Source: Legionella sainthelensi
GTDB taxonomy: Bacteria > Pseudomonadota > Gammaproteobacteria > Legionellales > Legionellaceae
Length of the DNA: 64,000 bases
Assembly (NCBI RefSeq): GCF_900637685.1
Contig: NZ_LR134388.1
Coordinates: forward strand, 3,499,001-3,563,000
Direction: 5' to 3'
Positions 18,185 to 27,922 of the stretch are shown piece by piece. The notes under the pieces were generated by a model, which was not told the origin of the DNA, searched no databases, and was given only the letters and a program-made list of their open reading frames with translations. The position numbers and the translations under genes are program-made. Positions within the stretch are counted from its first letter, which is position 1. Every line of letters begins with the position of its first letter.

Positions 18185-18193
18185 AAAAAAATT
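18185..18193. repeat. Right target-site duplication of the IS element
   Basis: AAAAAAATT matches 16938-16946. Confidence 0.5.
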
Positions 18194-18288
18194 ATTTTAT
18201 GCCCGGTTGTTAATATAACCTTAATTTTTTTGTAGTATTATTATTGATCAGGTAGATAAAATTATTAATAACTTAGAGATATATCAAT

Positions 18289-18420
18289 ATGATTATTGCC
18301 CTAGCACTCTTAAAGATACTCATTATGCCTTCTTTTTTAAAGCTAATGAAAAACTACCGTAATCAAAAGAAAGATAACTATATTCAAAAAGAAGCACGAC
18401 CACAACCTATAAATATTTAA
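18289..18420 (+). CDS. Possible small hydrophobic peptide, 43 aa
   Basis: An ATG-to-TAA frame with a hydrophobic N-terminal half (MIIALALLKILIMPSFLKLM) and a basic, polar C-terminal half, the layout of a small membrane-inserted peptide. It is followed 36 bases later by a convincing stem-loop. The ribosome binding site is weak (AGAG), so the call is tentative. Such peptides are common type I toxin or small stress proteins, but no antisense RNA is evident here. Confidence 0.3.
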   Translation: MIIALALLKILIMPSFLKLMKNYRNQKKDNYIQKEARPQPINI

Positions 18421-18455
18421 TTTATAGGACGAGCTCTACATATTTTAACTAGAGT

Positions 18456-18496
18456 GAGTCCGATATCAAAAGTGTGTAATTTTTTATATCGGATTC
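18456..18496. terminator. Stem-loop between the small peptide ORF and the methyltransferase gene
   Basis: GAGTCCGATAT pairs with ATATCGGATTC (11 bp, one G-U) around a 19-base loop and is followed by TTTA. It lies between converging reading frames and could serve either strand. Confidence 0.5.
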
Positions 18497-18556
18497 TTTA
18501 AAAACTTGTTTATGCTTAGCTCATAAGAGATAAGTGTTGTAAGCATTTATTTCTCA

Positions 18557-19561
18557 TTATTGAGACTCATTTAGCTTAAACTCCATCAACGTAAACAAGC
18601 TGTTTGTTTCGTAACTGTCTTTAAAAGTAAAACCTGCTGGTTCAATTGATTTTTGCCATTCCCCTAAAGTACGCTGACGCCCCCCCAACAATACCATCAT
18701 AACAATATCCATTGTTTTGTTGGGATGAGGCTGATTGTCATCAGGCATGACTTGTTCCGCAATAAATAAAGTGGCGTGCTTTGGTATTTGTTGCGCACAA
18801 TTTCGTAATATTTGATGCATCATCTTATCATTAAAATCATGTAAAACGCCTTTAAAGATATAAGCATCTGCACCCGGTATCGTTGCAAAAAAATCCCCCT
18901 CTTGGAGACTGATATTATGGGAAAAATGTGTAGGGTTAAGCTGACCAATAACAGCTGGCGTGTCTAATATAGCAATCATAACATCAGGATGTTTATTACT
19001 GATTGCTTTCACTAAACCACCTCGCCCTCCTCCCATATCAATTAGAGTTGAAAAAACAGAAAAATTAAATGCATCAGCAATTGATGCATCATCATAAGTT
19101 GAAAGTTTAGCCATTCCTTTATCGAAGTTATCTTGTTTCTCAGGATTTTTACTCAGGTAATGGAAAAAATTATCGCCATGCTGGATTTCGAAAGCGGGCT
19201 TTCCAGTTTTAAGACTTGCTCCCAATTGAGAGAATGCTTGCCACCAACTGTCATCAACCATGCACAATACATCGCGGATGGAATGGGGGTCATCATCGCA
19301 AAGTGTCTTGGATAACTCAGTTAAAGAATAAAGATCATCCTGGTAATGAAACAAGTTATAAGAACAAAGAAACTTTAATACTCTATCCAATAATTCAGGT
19401 TTACTTTCCGTTGCTTTTGCAAGTTCATCAATGGATTTAGGTCCAGATAATAAATAATTTGCCACTCCTAACTGAGCCACTGCATGCAATGCCCGGGATG
19501 CTACATACCATCGCGACATAATCGCTAATTGAAGATGAGGTTTTTCCATTTGATAGTGCAT
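18557..19561 (-). CDS. SAM-dependent O-methyltransferase (family 2, ASMT/CrtF-like)
   Basis: A 334-aa enzyme. An N-terminal winged-helix dimerisation domain (about 5-95; YVASRALHAVAQLGVANYLL, then ELLDRVLKFL) is followed by the class I methyltransferase domain. SAM motif I is LIDMGGGRGGLVKAI. The catalytic-region motif FKGVLHDFNDK (the KxxLHDW-type motif with the general-base His) and LFIAEQVMPDD follow. This is the small-molecule O-methyltransferase family acting on phenolic or hydroxy groups of natural products. The substrate is unknown and the gene is monocistronic. AGGGA lies 7 bases before the ATG. Confidence 0.85.
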   Translation of the reverse strand: MHYQMEKPHLQLAIMSRWYVASRALHAVAQLGVANYLLSGPKSIDELAKATESKPELLDRVLKFLCSYNLFHYQDDLYSLTELSKTLCDDDPHSIRDVLCMVDDSWWQAFSQLGASLKTGKPAFEIQHGDNFFHYLSKNPEKQDNFDKGMAKLSTYDDASIADAFNFSVFSTLIDMGGGRGGLVKAISNKHPDVMIAILDTPAVIGQLNPTHFSHNISLQEGDFFATIPGADAYIFKGVLHDFNDKMMHQILRNCAQQIPKHATLFIAEQVMPDDNQPHPNKTMDIVMMVLLGGRQRTLGEWQKSIEPAGFTFKDSYETNSLFTLMEFKLNESQ

Positions 19562-19958
19562 TTATCATTCCCTGTTAACAAATCTTATCTATTATTTGTT
19601 AATGGACACAAAAAGTTAAGTATTTTTTCTATCAATTAAGATAAAAATTATTGAACACGCGCTCTATTTGTCATCATAAAAGGTCAAAGCCTAAAAATTA
19701 CATTTTCATGGAGATATCAAAATTTTTAACATGATATATAAAAACATCAAATTGTAAACTTTATGATCTTTTGTCATTCAATATAAGAGCACCTAATGCA
19801 CCAATAACAGTTAAGAACTATGATATTTTCAATTAATAACTGGAAAGATAATCCACGTTCATTTTATAAAGAATTAACAGCAATAAAAACCAAATTTATA
19901 TTTGATGGTTTTCCTCATAACCAGTTTCCCATAGCAAATCCTTTAACATGAGAGACAA
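19562..19958. other. AT-rich intergenic stretch with at most one short ORF
   Basis: Nearly 400 bases with no conserved gene. An ATG-to-TGA frame of 43 codons at 19820-19951 (plus strand) encodes a plausible globular fragment but has no good ribosome binding site; it may be a gene remnant. The promoter of the methyltransferase gene should lie at the left end. Confidence 0.4.
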
Positions 19959-20309
19959 TTATACCTCTCGCTGTCTTCTTTCATCACGATATCTCTTTTT
20001 TAGACGAACAGAAGGATATTCCTGTTTCGTCTCTTCTGGAGACGCTCTAAAAAACATTAAAGAATTAGAATTTTTTGCAAATCCGGGAGCTAAATCGATA
20101 GAGGAAGTTGCGTTAGAGTTACAACCTTTGTTGTAACTCCCGCTTTCAAGAGCTGTCCATAAGTATGGTGTGCTTATATCCTCGATGTTTGAATTTATTT
20201 CAATATCCCCTGTGGACGCCAGCTCATTTGAAGGAGATGAAGTACCAACCAAACTTTTAGAATGTATTTTAGACTTTTTACACTTGCCTCTCTCCACTTT
20301 TGCCATCAT
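19959..20309 (-). CDS. Hypothetical protein, 116 aa, charged C-terminus
   Basis: A hydrophilic, Ser/Asn-rich, probably disordered protein. It begins with a basic segment (KVERGKCKKSKIHSK) and ends in a strongly charged stretch (SVRLKKRYRDERRQREV). There is no signal peptide or membrane helix. The start is supported by AAGGA six bases before the first of two tandem ATG codons. Lineage-specific, disordered proteins of this type in a Legionella background are often effector candidates or recent orphans; no function can be given. Confidence 0.5.
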   Translation of the reverse strand: MMAKVERGKCKKSKIHSKSLVGTSSPSNELASTGDIEINSNIEDISTPYLWTALESGSYNKGCNSNATSSIDLAPGFAKNSNSLMFFRASPEETKQEYPSVRLKKRYRDERRQREV

Positions 20310-20543
20310 AAAATGTCCTTGGAATCCTTGTGAATGAAATTACTTTTCCATAAAAAATACAATGTAAGATCTTGAAATGCAAGTAACAGCAAAACTCATG
20401 CAAAACAAATACAATTATTTATTATACGATGAGTAAATACCTGCTTTTAGTAGGTAACAAACATGAAATGCCCCTTGTTCCTTGTTGGGCAGCAATCGAT
20501 AACGCTATCCTCGTAGAAAACGCAGACACTACACTAATCTAAA

Positions 20544-21179
20544 TTACCGCAGAAGCACTGCCGCATGGCTCAAACTTGCAATTCTAACTCCAAAAGCTAC
20601 CAGCAATCCTCCCATAATTTTTACTATATAAAATTGCAAACGATTTAAATTGGCATTGATATATTGATGCGTCAGCATATAGGAAAGGCAGGAAAACCAA
20701 ATCATATGAATTAAGGCAATTTCGATTCCATAAGCCAGTTCCCTTAGAATAGAATGTCCTGGTTTTACTACTAAAGTAAAAAATGCCAATAAGAACATGA
20801 TTGCTTTAGGATTTAAAAGATTGCAAAAAAGACCTTGATTAAATGCTTGGAAATTCGTAATCTCATGGCCTGTGTGCCCCGAATCCAGTGCCATCATTTC
20901 TCGTTTCGCTAATAGACTCTTAATCCCAATATAAATCAAATAAGCAGCTCCTAGATATTTGATAATGCTAAAAGCAAGAAGGGATTGCGAAATAACTAGA
21001 GCTAAACCCAAAATACAGTAACTTGCATGAATTATAAGACTGGTAGAAATACCAAGAGCGGTATAAATTCCTGCTTTTCTGGAATAAAACAAGGCATTTT
21101 TTGTCACCAGAGCAAAATCGGGACCTGGAGAAATTGCCGCCAACATGATGAGCAGGCTTATTGATAAAAATTCTTGCAC
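20544..21179 (-). CDS. LysE/RhtB-family amino-acid exporter
   Basis: An inner-membrane exporter of amino acids or related metabolites. The family signature near the N-terminus is present (LAAISPGPDFALV), then six hydrophobic segments, including LLNPKAIMFLLAFF, the LNPK motif of the family. The start at 21179 (GTG) gives 211 aa with the N-terminus directly before the first helix, as usual for RhtB proteins. The frame stays open to a TTG at 21293, which would add a 38-residue hydrophobic extension not expected in the family. It is divergent from dgkA. Confidence 0.82.
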   Translation of the reverse strand: MQEFLSISLLIMLAAISPGPDFALVTKNALFYSRKAGIYTALGISTSLIIHASYCILGLALVISQSLLAFSIIKYLGAAYLIYIGIKSLLAKREMMALDSGHTGHEITNFQAFNQGLFCNLLNPKAIMFLLAFFTLVVKPGHSILRELAYGIEIALIHMIWFSCLSYMLTHQYINANLNRLQFYIVKIMGGLLVAFGVRIASLSHAAVLLR

Positions 21180-21309
21180 AATATTGCTCTGTAACAAATA
21201 ATCGATAATTATAACATAGATCGTATAAAGTAAAATCTTGTAGAAATTGGATACGGAATTATAGTAATCTCGAAAAAACAAAAAAAGTGTCAAAAAATTC
21301 GAGACTTAA

Positions 21310-21675
21310 ATGATAAAATTCCTAATTAAAGCAATTTTGAAAATACAAGAAGCGACCGGTTATTCTCTATGTGGCTTAAAAGCAGCCTTTCAAAATGAAT
21401 TTGCTTTTCGTCTTGAATTATTGGCTGTCGCCATTGCGTTACCGTGCGCATTTTTTTTAGGAAACACAGCAGTTGAACGCGCATTATTAATCGGGACTCT
21501 CTTCATTGTATTAATTGCTGAGCTTTTGAATTCTGCAATAGAGACAACATTGAACCGAATTGATCTGGCTTGGAATCCTCTCACTAAAAAAGCAAAAGAC
21601 ATGGGCTCGGCCGCTATTCTGATTTCAATCATTAATGCAATTATCATTTGGGTGGTTATTATCGTTTCTCACTGA
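21310..21675 (+). CDS. dgkA: Diacylglycerol kinase
   Basis: A small integral membrane kinase (121 aa) that phosphorylates diacylglycerol to phosphatidic acid, recycling lipid by-products of envelope glycan synthesis. It has three transmembrane helices and the family motifs: an N-terminal amphipathic helix with A...E.A.R.E, the active-site IAELLNSAIETTLNRIDL segment, and AKDMGSAA before the third helix. The start lies just 17 bases from the TTG of the divergent LysE frame. Confidence 0.93.
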   Translation: MIKFLIKAILKIQEATGYSLCGLKAAFQNEFAFRLELLAVAIALPCAFFLGNTAVERALLIGTLFIVLIAELLNSAIETTLNRIDLAWNPLTKKAKDMGSAAILISIINAIIIWVVIIVSH

Positions 21676-21703
21676 GTACTGAATTTTGATACGCTCATTC
21701 CAT

Positions 21704-22414
21704 TTATAAACTTAGATAAAAATTTACCCCAAGGATGTTCGCAAGAAAATTAGGCACTCCGAAACGTCGAATGTATTGATTCATATAACCGATTTCAGCG
21801 ATAGCAAAGGAATTCACTTCATAACCTAAACCAATAAAAAATCGGTTTTGATCAAAACCTCGACTATTGGTGCCTACAAAATTATTTTTATGGAAAAAAA
21901 CTTCATCGCTAGTGACAAAAGCTAATCGGTCATTATTTTTAATTGGGGCAAACACTTTGACAAGCTCTCGGATTCTATAAGCAGTTTTGGGATTATTTTC
22001 TAGAAAACGTTGCTCCGTTCGAGTTCGACTCGTAAGCGTCAAATAAGGATAGGTTTTAACCCATAAAAGTTGTTGCCAAATTCGGTTTTCCTCATACGGA
22101 GTCGAAGAGTTTGGAGGTCCTGTATAGATCCAAGCATACCCCAGCCATACACTTGTATTCTGCGTTAAAGCATAACCAAGTCCTGGCCGCAATAAAATTT
22201 GAGAATAACGACTTGAGTTAGCACCTAAACGTTGTTGTCCCTCCAGCCAATACCGTAAGTGACTAAACACTTTATCGTCACTATAAAACTTACCAATTGT
22301 TGTAATATTAAGCCAATTTTGAAAATCGCGTTCGAGGGCACATGCATTCTTAGACCAACCAGCAATAGCGATTAATCCTAAAAATGCCAATAATCCGCTG
22401 CTTCTCACCCTCAT
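21704..22414 (-). CDS. DUF2490 outer-membrane beta-barrel-like protein
   Basis: The 236-aa precursor has a signal peptide (hydrophobic LLAFLGLIAIAGW then a Cys-Ala-Leu end). The mature part has alternating aromatic/polar beta strands: FQNWLNITTIGKF at the start, SVWLGYAWI, LTLTSRTRTEQRF, DEVFFHKN and RFFIGLGYEV, ending LGVNFYLSL with no polar tail, as in outer-membrane barrels. This pattern matches the DUF2490 family. Function unknown. AAGGGAA precedes the ATG. It is convergent with dgkA. Confidence 0.75.
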   Translation of the reverse strand: MRVRSSGLLAFLGLIAIAGWSKNACALERDFQNWLNITTIGKFYSDDKVFSHLRYWLEGQQRLGANSSRYSQILLRPGLGYALTQNTSVWLGYAWIYTGPPNSSTPYEENRIWQQLLWVKTYPYLTLTSRTRTEQRFLENNPKTAYRIRELVKVFAPIKNNDRLAFVTSDEVFFHKNNFVGTNSRGFDQNRFFIGLGYEVNSFAIAEIGYMNQYIRRFGVPNFLANILGVNFYLSL

Positions 22415-22515
22415 CTATTCCCTTAACTTTGTAAAAGAAATACATTCTAATACGCGTCGCTAATATTTAAAAGGCTCAGTGCAAAACGCACGCAGAGGAA
22501 AACCAATACTTTTCT

Positions 22516-23274
22516 CTAAAACACCAGTTGATATTCTTCAGCATACCCCTCATCGTGTGTCATTGCTAAAAACTCTCCCACTTTTTTACATGCGTGTTCC
22601 AATTGCTCTGATTTGGCTTTTAAATGTTCCATATGAACATTATTTAATGATTTCCCAGACCACAAAGTACTTAATGAATTTCCCATATTGCATTTATTTG
22701 AAATAATAGGATCGAAATAAAGCGGAGAAAAAATACTCATACAAAATAATTTTAATATGCTGCTTATCACTTCCATAATATTGAGGAAATGCTGATCTTT
22801 ATAATGTTCCATATTCGTATTTAAAAAGACATCGCTTAATTCTTGAGTTTGTTTGCACTTGAATTGAATTGCTTCTTCAACAGTATTACCTGTGAATTTT
22901 TTATTACGAATAGCATACAATTGACCCAAAAAATTTTGACGCAGCTCTAAATCATTCTTTGCTGTTGTAACATCATTTGATTTAAGCCAATTGGACTGTC
23001 TAAAAATTTGTTCATCAAATATGGCAAAATAATAAGCAAGAATTTCATTAAACAGCGTTTTTTCATTGAGTATTCTTTTCCATTGGGATTCCGAAACTTC
23101 CTCATAGGCATCAATATGATTTTTTTTTAGTATTGACTGTACTGCGAAGTCTAAAATTGCATCATCAAAATGATGAGGATATATTGACAGAATTTTTTTT
23201 GCATTGTTGGTTACGTGTTTTACTCTTTTATCAAAATCTTTGGCCGCCTCTGCATAAACTTCCCATAATGGCAT
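22516..23274 (-). CDS. Hypothetical helical protein, 252 aa (effector-like)
   Basis: The start is the ATG at 23274, with TTGGAG six bases upstream; the TTG inside that ribosome binding site is not a credible start. The protein is helical, rich in Lys, Glu, Asn and Phe, and has no signal peptide. One hydrophobic stretch (SSILKLFCMSIFSPLYF) lies about two-thirds along. The C-terminus contains an acidic patch (MTHDEGYAEEYQLVF) resembling Glu-rich Dot/Icm export signals. No family recognised. Confidence 0.6.
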   Translation of the reverse strand: MPLWEVYAEAAKDFDKRVKHVTNNAKKILSIYPHHFDDAILDFAVQSILKKNHIDAYEEVSESQWKRILNEKTLFNEILAYYFAIFDEQIFRQSNWLKSNDVTTAKNDLELRQNFLGQLYAIRNKKFTGNTVEEAIQFKCKQTQELSDVFLNTNMEHYKDQHFLNIMEVISSILKLFCMSIFSPLYFDPIISNKCNMGNSLSTLWSGKSLNNVHMEHLKAKSEQLEHACKKVGEFLAMTHDEGYAEEYQLVF

Positions 23275-23443
23275 TTTAGTCTCCAATATTTAAATCGCAT
23301 TTATGATACATTTGTTTCAAATTTAACACAATCAAATCGTTTAGAGGCCAATATGGCAATATAACCCCATCGTCTTTTAATCAATGTGTTGTAGCCCAAA
23401 TAAAGAGAACCGCATATAATTATTGTAAAAATTATTCACAAAT

Positions 23444-24145
23444 ATGAACCTTATGAGATTCATTTATTTTTTATTGTTTTTTCTTCTATCATCATGGGTT
23501 TTTGCTAAAGCAGAGAAGAATAATTTATTCAAAAGCAGTATTCGTCCTATTCCCAAAAAGATTCAACGTCAAATGCGTCAATTTACTTGGAGACAAGGTT
23601 GCCCAGTAACAATGAATGACTTAGCCTATATCCGACTTTCCTATTGGGGGTTTGATAATCAAACGCATATGGGAGCTTTAATTGTCAACAAAGAATTGGC
23701 CTATGAAGTGGTTGCTATTTTTAGAGTATTATTTAAACATAAATTCCCTATTCAAAGCATGCAACTCATGGATGTATTTCAAGGAGATGATAATGCCTCG
23801 ATGAGGGCAAATAACACTTCTGCATTTAATTGTCGACCAGTCACCGATCGTCCAGGAGAATATTCCCAACACAGTTATGGTCGTGCGATTGATATTAATC
23901 CCTTGATTAATCCCTACATAAAAGGTAAAACAATTCTCCCCCCGCAAGGCATACTTTATGCAAAACGCAACCAAGATGCTCCGGGAAAAATCACTAAAAA
24001 AAGTTTAGTATATCAAGAATTTATAAAACATGGGTGGGATTGGGCTGGTGATTGGCATGATCTTAAAGATTATCAGCATTTTGAAAAAAGAGCTCATGGT
24101 GAGAAACGCAACCCCTATGGATATAAGCCATTTTCAGCACAATGA
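23444..24145 (+). CDS. M15-family peptidase (D-Ala-D-Ala carboxypeptidase/endolysin type)
   Basis: A secreted zinc peptidase of 233 aa with a clear signal peptide (FIYFLLFFLLSSWVFAKA). The zinc-binding motif SQHSYGRAIDINPL places the first ligands at His143 and Asp150. The second motif GDWHDLKDYQHFEK supplies the third ligand (His about 212) with the catalytic acidic residue nearby. This is the M15C-type arrangement that cuts peptidoglycan stem peptides. It is expected in the periplasm. It lies upstream of the P450 operon on the same strand with a 114-base gap, and is probably independent. Confidence 0.82.
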   Translation: MNLMRFIYFLLFFLLSSWVFAKAEKNNLFKSSIRPIPKKIQRQMRQFTWRQGCPVTMNDLAYIRLSYWGFDNQTHMGALIVNKELAYEVVAIFRVLFKHKFPIQSMQLMDVFQGDDNASMRANNTSAFNCRPVTDRPGEYSQHSYGRAIDINPLINPYIKGKTILPPQGILYAKRNQDAPGKITKKSLVYQEFIKHGWDWAGDWHDLKDYQHFEKRAHGEKRNPYGYKPFSAQ

Positions 24146-24259
24146 AAAATAGCTGCAATAATGAAAAAGATTGGATTATTTTTAAAATCGAATTGATTTA
24201 TAAAAAAAAATAAGGCTCAATTAACTTATTCAATTACCTTGAACTTTTTAGGTAAGATA

Positions 24260-25609
24260 ATGAGCATTAATACCAGCAAAAAGGACCTTGCTACTAAGAA
24301 AGTTCCTTATCTTGAGATGTCGTTCAGACAAAAATTAAAACAACTCAAAAAAAATAATTTTGACTTGTTAACCAGCCTCCATACATTATCCGGCGATATC
24401 ACTCAAATTAAGGTAGGATCTCAGAGCATATTCTTTATCAATCATCCAGAATATGCACGGCATATTCTCCATACCCATCTTTTAAATTATCCCAAAGACA
24501 GTTTTTATCAATTAGCTGAACACATAATTGGACAAAACATCCTCACCACCAACGATATGGCGTATTGGGAAGAGCGTCGAAAAATGGTTGCTGGATTATT
24601 TCAACCGCAATCTGTATCAGAAATGGGGAGCGATATTATCGCAGTGATTCAAGAAGAAATGCGCTCTATCAAAATCGGTCAAAATTTGTGGCTTAATTCT
24701 TTGACAACATCCCTAACTCTAAAAGTCATTACCCGATTATTATTTAGTAATGCAATTAGTGAACACGAAATCAATCAATTATCCAGATTATTAACTTATT
24801 TTGGCGATCTTTTGATTAAGAAAAGACAACCATTGTCCTTATCATTACCAATCCGTCTTAACCGCAACTTTCATAAAGCTCATAGAGAACTCAAGACTCT
24901 TATCAAAACCATTATCCAGACAGAACGAAACAGCATGAAACCTGACCTCATTGCCCTGCTTTCAAAGCATCGATGTCCCCATACTCAAGCCAAACTCACT
25001 GAAGAAGAGTTATTTTCAGAAGCAGCATTAATGTTATTTGCCGGTCATGAAACGACAGCCAACGCGCTAAACTGGTTATTTATTACTTTATCTAAATACC
25101 CCGAACTGCGCAAAAATTTGCGCAAAGAAATACATTCTGTTCTTAAAAAGAAAATGTTAGAGGTAGACGATTTAGAACAAATGCCATTAATAAAAGCTCT
25201 AGTCATGGAAGTATTAAGATTATTTCCGTCTTTCCCTGCTGTACCAAGATATTGCCTTAACGACGATGTGATTGATGGATATTTAATCCCTGCTCATTCC
25301 ATGATTATTGTGAATATTGCCATGATTCATAGACACCCAGAGTTTTGGTCTAATCCTGAAGGCTTTGATCCATATCGCTTTATTGATCATAAATTAAAAC
25401 ACAAATACGCTTTTCTACCTTTTATAAATGGCCCTAGGGTATGTATTGGTAACAATTTGGCATTATTGGAGTTACAGCTCATGACGGTCCTTTTTTTACA
25501 ACAATTTGATTTTAATTTAATCGCGGGACAAGATGTCAGTTCCAATTACATCATTTCGTTACGCACCCAAAAAGACATTCTCATGAATGTGGTACAAGCT
25601 GAGATGTAA
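24260..25609 (+). CDS. Cytochrome P450
   Basis: A soluble P450 monooxygenase of 449 aa, first gene of a seven-gene operon. The I-helix oxygen-binding motif is AGHETT (residues 261-266). The ExxR pair is in ALVMEVLRLFP. The haem-binding loop FLPFINGPRVCIGNNLA carries the axial thiolate Cys395. The overall sequence is closest in style to the CYP102/CYP4-like fatty-acid hydroxylase branch; that is inference. No redox partner is encoded nearby. The start at 24260 has an AGGTAAG-type ribosome binding site; the frame upstream is open only from a TTG. Confidence 0.92.
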   Translation: MSINTSKKDLATKKVPYLEMSFRQKLKQLKKNNFDLLTSLHTLSGDITQIKVGSQSIFFINHPEYARHILHTHLLNYPKDSFYQLAEHIIGQNILTTNDMAYWEERRKMVAGLFQPQSVSEMGSDIIAVIQEEMRSIKIGQNLWLNSLTTSLTLKVITRLLFSNAISEHEINQLSRLLTYFGDLLIKKRQPLSLSLPIRLNRNFHKAHRELKTLIKTIIQTERNSMKPDLIALLSKHRCPHTQAKLTEEELFSEAALMLFAGHETTANALNWLFITLSKYPELRKNLRKEIHSVLKKKMLEVDDLEQMPLIKALVMEVLRLFPSFPAVPRYCLNDDVIDGYLIPAHSMIIVNIAMIHRHPEFWSNPEGFDPYRFIDHKLKHKYAFLPFINGPRVCIGNNLALLELQLMTVLFLQQFDFNLIAGQDVSSNYIISLRTQKDILMNVVQAEM

Positions 25610-25620
25610 TTGGAGTTTTC

Positions 25621-26652
25621 ATGACTTATCCGGCCCTTAACACCTCAAAACTAGAATCCCAGGTATTTATTCGTCAATTAACCGCAAAAGACGAAGAAGA
25701 GTTTATCAACTTATTATACAAAGTTTATGGAAACAGTTACTCGTATACTTTTTTATATGAGTCTGGAGGTCTTTCAACATTAATTCACTCCAATAAAATC
25801 ACCTCTTATGGTGAATTCGACCTCGAGGGCCGTTTATTAGCTCATACTGCCTTTTGGCATAAAGAAAAAAATGGCGACTATGTTGAATCCGGGTGCTCCT
25901 TTAGAGTCTCTGGGGGAGTCAAAAAACTCAAGTCTACTATTACACCAAAAGCCTGGCACAATGCTCTACAGCAGCTTGCTGCTCAATATCATTTTGTTCA
26001 CCAGCATAATTCAACGTTGCACCTTTTAGCCCAGCGATATGCAACTCGATTGATGAATGCAAAATACTGCGGATTGATTCTTGGTTATGCTGAAAATGAA
26101 GCGGTTAAAGGAGTAAAACACCAATCGAACAAAATGCATGCGTTACTCATGACTACTGTATTACAGCCGCAGCGTGTTGAAAAAAAGATCTTTATACCCG
26201 CTTTGTTTAAACCTTGGCTAGAAAATATTTACCAAAATTTAGGACTCCCAAGAATTATTCATTCAGTGTATTTATATTCACAAGAAAGGCTTCCATTTCA
26301 TTTAAAAAACATGGAAATAAACCCATATATTGGCTTACAAAGACGACTTGTGCAAAAGAACACTCACTCTTCCGAGTTTCATTGCCCACCAAGTACGTTA
26401 CGTACCGATCTCATTCATTTACCCTTAGAAGATCCCGAATTAATTGATGTTATTTTTCCTATTTTAATTCAATCAGGATATATTCCTTGTGGTGTACGGC
26501 CACATACACATCAATCTGATGAGTTAATTTTTCAAAATGTTATTAAATACAAGCAAACCCTGATGCATTTGCCTGCAGAAATTAAAATCGCAAATGCCAG
26601 TACATTAAAAGAGGTTGAGCAATGGCAAAAACTTGTTCTGCAAATTATGTAG
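25621..26652 (+). CDS. GNAT-like N-acyltransferase domain protein, 343 aa
   Basis: Second gene of the P450 operon; GGAG lies 5 bases before the ATG and 11 bases after the P450 stop. The N-terminus (FIRQLTAKDEEEFINLLYKVYG) is the typical first strand and helix of a GNAT fold, and GRLLAHTAFW fits strand 4 near the acyl-CoA site. The second half resembles a duplicated or degenerate GNAT domain with no clear acyl-CoA loop. It probably transfers an acyl group or binds acyl-CoA. Its end overlaps the next gene by 31 bases. The substrate is unknown. Confidence 0.6.
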   Translation: MTYPALNTSKLESQVFIRQLTAKDEEEFINLLYKVYGNSYSYTFLYESGGLSTLIHSNKITSYGEFDLEGRLLAHTAFWHKEKNGDYVESGCSFRVSGGVKKLKSTITPKAWHNALQQLAAQYHFVHQHNSTLHLLAQRYATRLMNAKYCGLILGYAENEAVKGVKHQSNKMHALLMTTVLQPQRVEKKIFIPALFKPWLENIYQNLGLPRIIHSVYLYSQERLPFHLKNMEINPYIGLQRRLVQKNTHSSEFHCPPSTLRTDLIHLPLEDPELIDVIFPILIQSGYIPCGVRPHTHQSDELIFQNVIKYKQTLMHLPAEIKIANASTLKEVEQWQKLVLQIM

Positions 26653-27922
26653 ATCGGCTTCTTATGAAAATTAACGGGGCGATTTGCCCTATTTGGAATA
26701 GCTTATTTTATACGGTTGAAGAAGCTCCTTGTTCAGAATCTTTTTTTTCCTGCGTGAATGCATTAATCAATGAAGCACCACGATTGAAATCCATCTGGTC
26801 CAAAGCAGGTAAAGGTTGGCAGGTCATTGAACCTGACTCACAAAAAATAACAGACACTTATCGGTTTGATGCTATAGCTGTAGAAAAGCGCGAACGAATC
26901 CAAACATTAATCCAAGCACCTATTGATCTGGAACATTCTTTACCTTTTCGTATTACTATAGGCAAAATATTTAATAATGAAGGATTTAGCTGGATCATTG
27001 CATTTCAGATTCATCATGCTGCAAGTGATGGTCAATCTTTAATTCATTTTGTTGAACGTTTTTGGGACTTATTAAACGGTGAATTAAATCAACATTCGCC
27101 GAGCCGAAAAAGCCTGTCAGCCCCAAAAATGACGGATAAAAAATTTATTCGCTATTGCCTAAAAATAAAAAAGTATTGCCCAATCTCTTTAAAGCAAAAT
27201 ACAGACAATTATCGAGAAGAGCCAGCCCTTTATCTCATGAAGGGACCCAAATTGGTGTCCCTTATCTTCAAAGTATACAATTTAGCCTTTCTCATTTAAA
27301 AAATTATAATTCCTCCGAATTATTTTATTCTGCCATTTTAGCCGCCATCCATAGCACCGAATCCACCAAAGAGAATCGATTAATTCGTTTTCGTATCCCA
27401 GTCGATCTCAGATCGATATGGATGGTTCCTAAAAACTCAATTGAAAACGGCTGTGCGGCAATCATAATTGAGCTTCCGCTTCAAGTAATAAAACAAATCC
27501 ATCAAAATAGACCAAAACACCTGGGTCTACTCATCAGAAAGACGCTCACTCAACTCCTATTAAAACGAATTTACCTTTGCAATGCTTTGGAGTGCATTTT
27601 AATGAGCCACCTTTGTTCTGAAAAAAAGTTAAAGAATGCGGTACGGGAAGAATTATTAGCCGATAAACGCTCTAGTACCCTGGTAATTACTCATTTTGGT
27701 GACGTCACGTCTTATCTTAGGCCACCGCGCCCCATCAAGGTAATGAATCTCGAGGCACATACACCAGTTTGGGGCTCTAATAGTTTCGTTTATGAAGAGA
27801 CGCTTTACATTAATAATACCTGTTTTGACAAGATTTGGAGCCACGAACAAATGCAACACTTTTGTTTAGAAGCCCGCTCGTGGCTACAATTACACTACGG
27901 TTCATCGGGACTATCATCATGA
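26622..27922 (+). pseudogene. Condensation-domain (HHxxxDG) acyltransferase, frameshifted as read
   Basis: Two frames (26622 to about 27170, then to 27922) together make one protein of about 433 aa, the normal size of a stand-alone NRPS-type condensation or WS/DGAT-like domain. The catalytic HHAASDG is intact (His131-His132 to Gly137). The second half contains RIPVDLRS, GDVTSYLRPP and PVWGSNSFVY, equivalents of the conserved DFG-proximal and latch regions. A single missing base within A-runs at 27138-27172 explains the break. It likely forms an amide or ester from an acyl donor. The stop overlaps the next start (ATGA). Confidence 0.7.

Noticed and set aside
19948-20136. 62-codon plus-strand frame
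   Set aside because: Antisense to the 116-aa minus-strand gene, which has a good ribosome binding site.
21180-21293. Longer form of the LysE exporter from TTG at 21293
   Set aside because: It would add 38 residues not expected in the family and leaves almost no space for the dgkA promoter.
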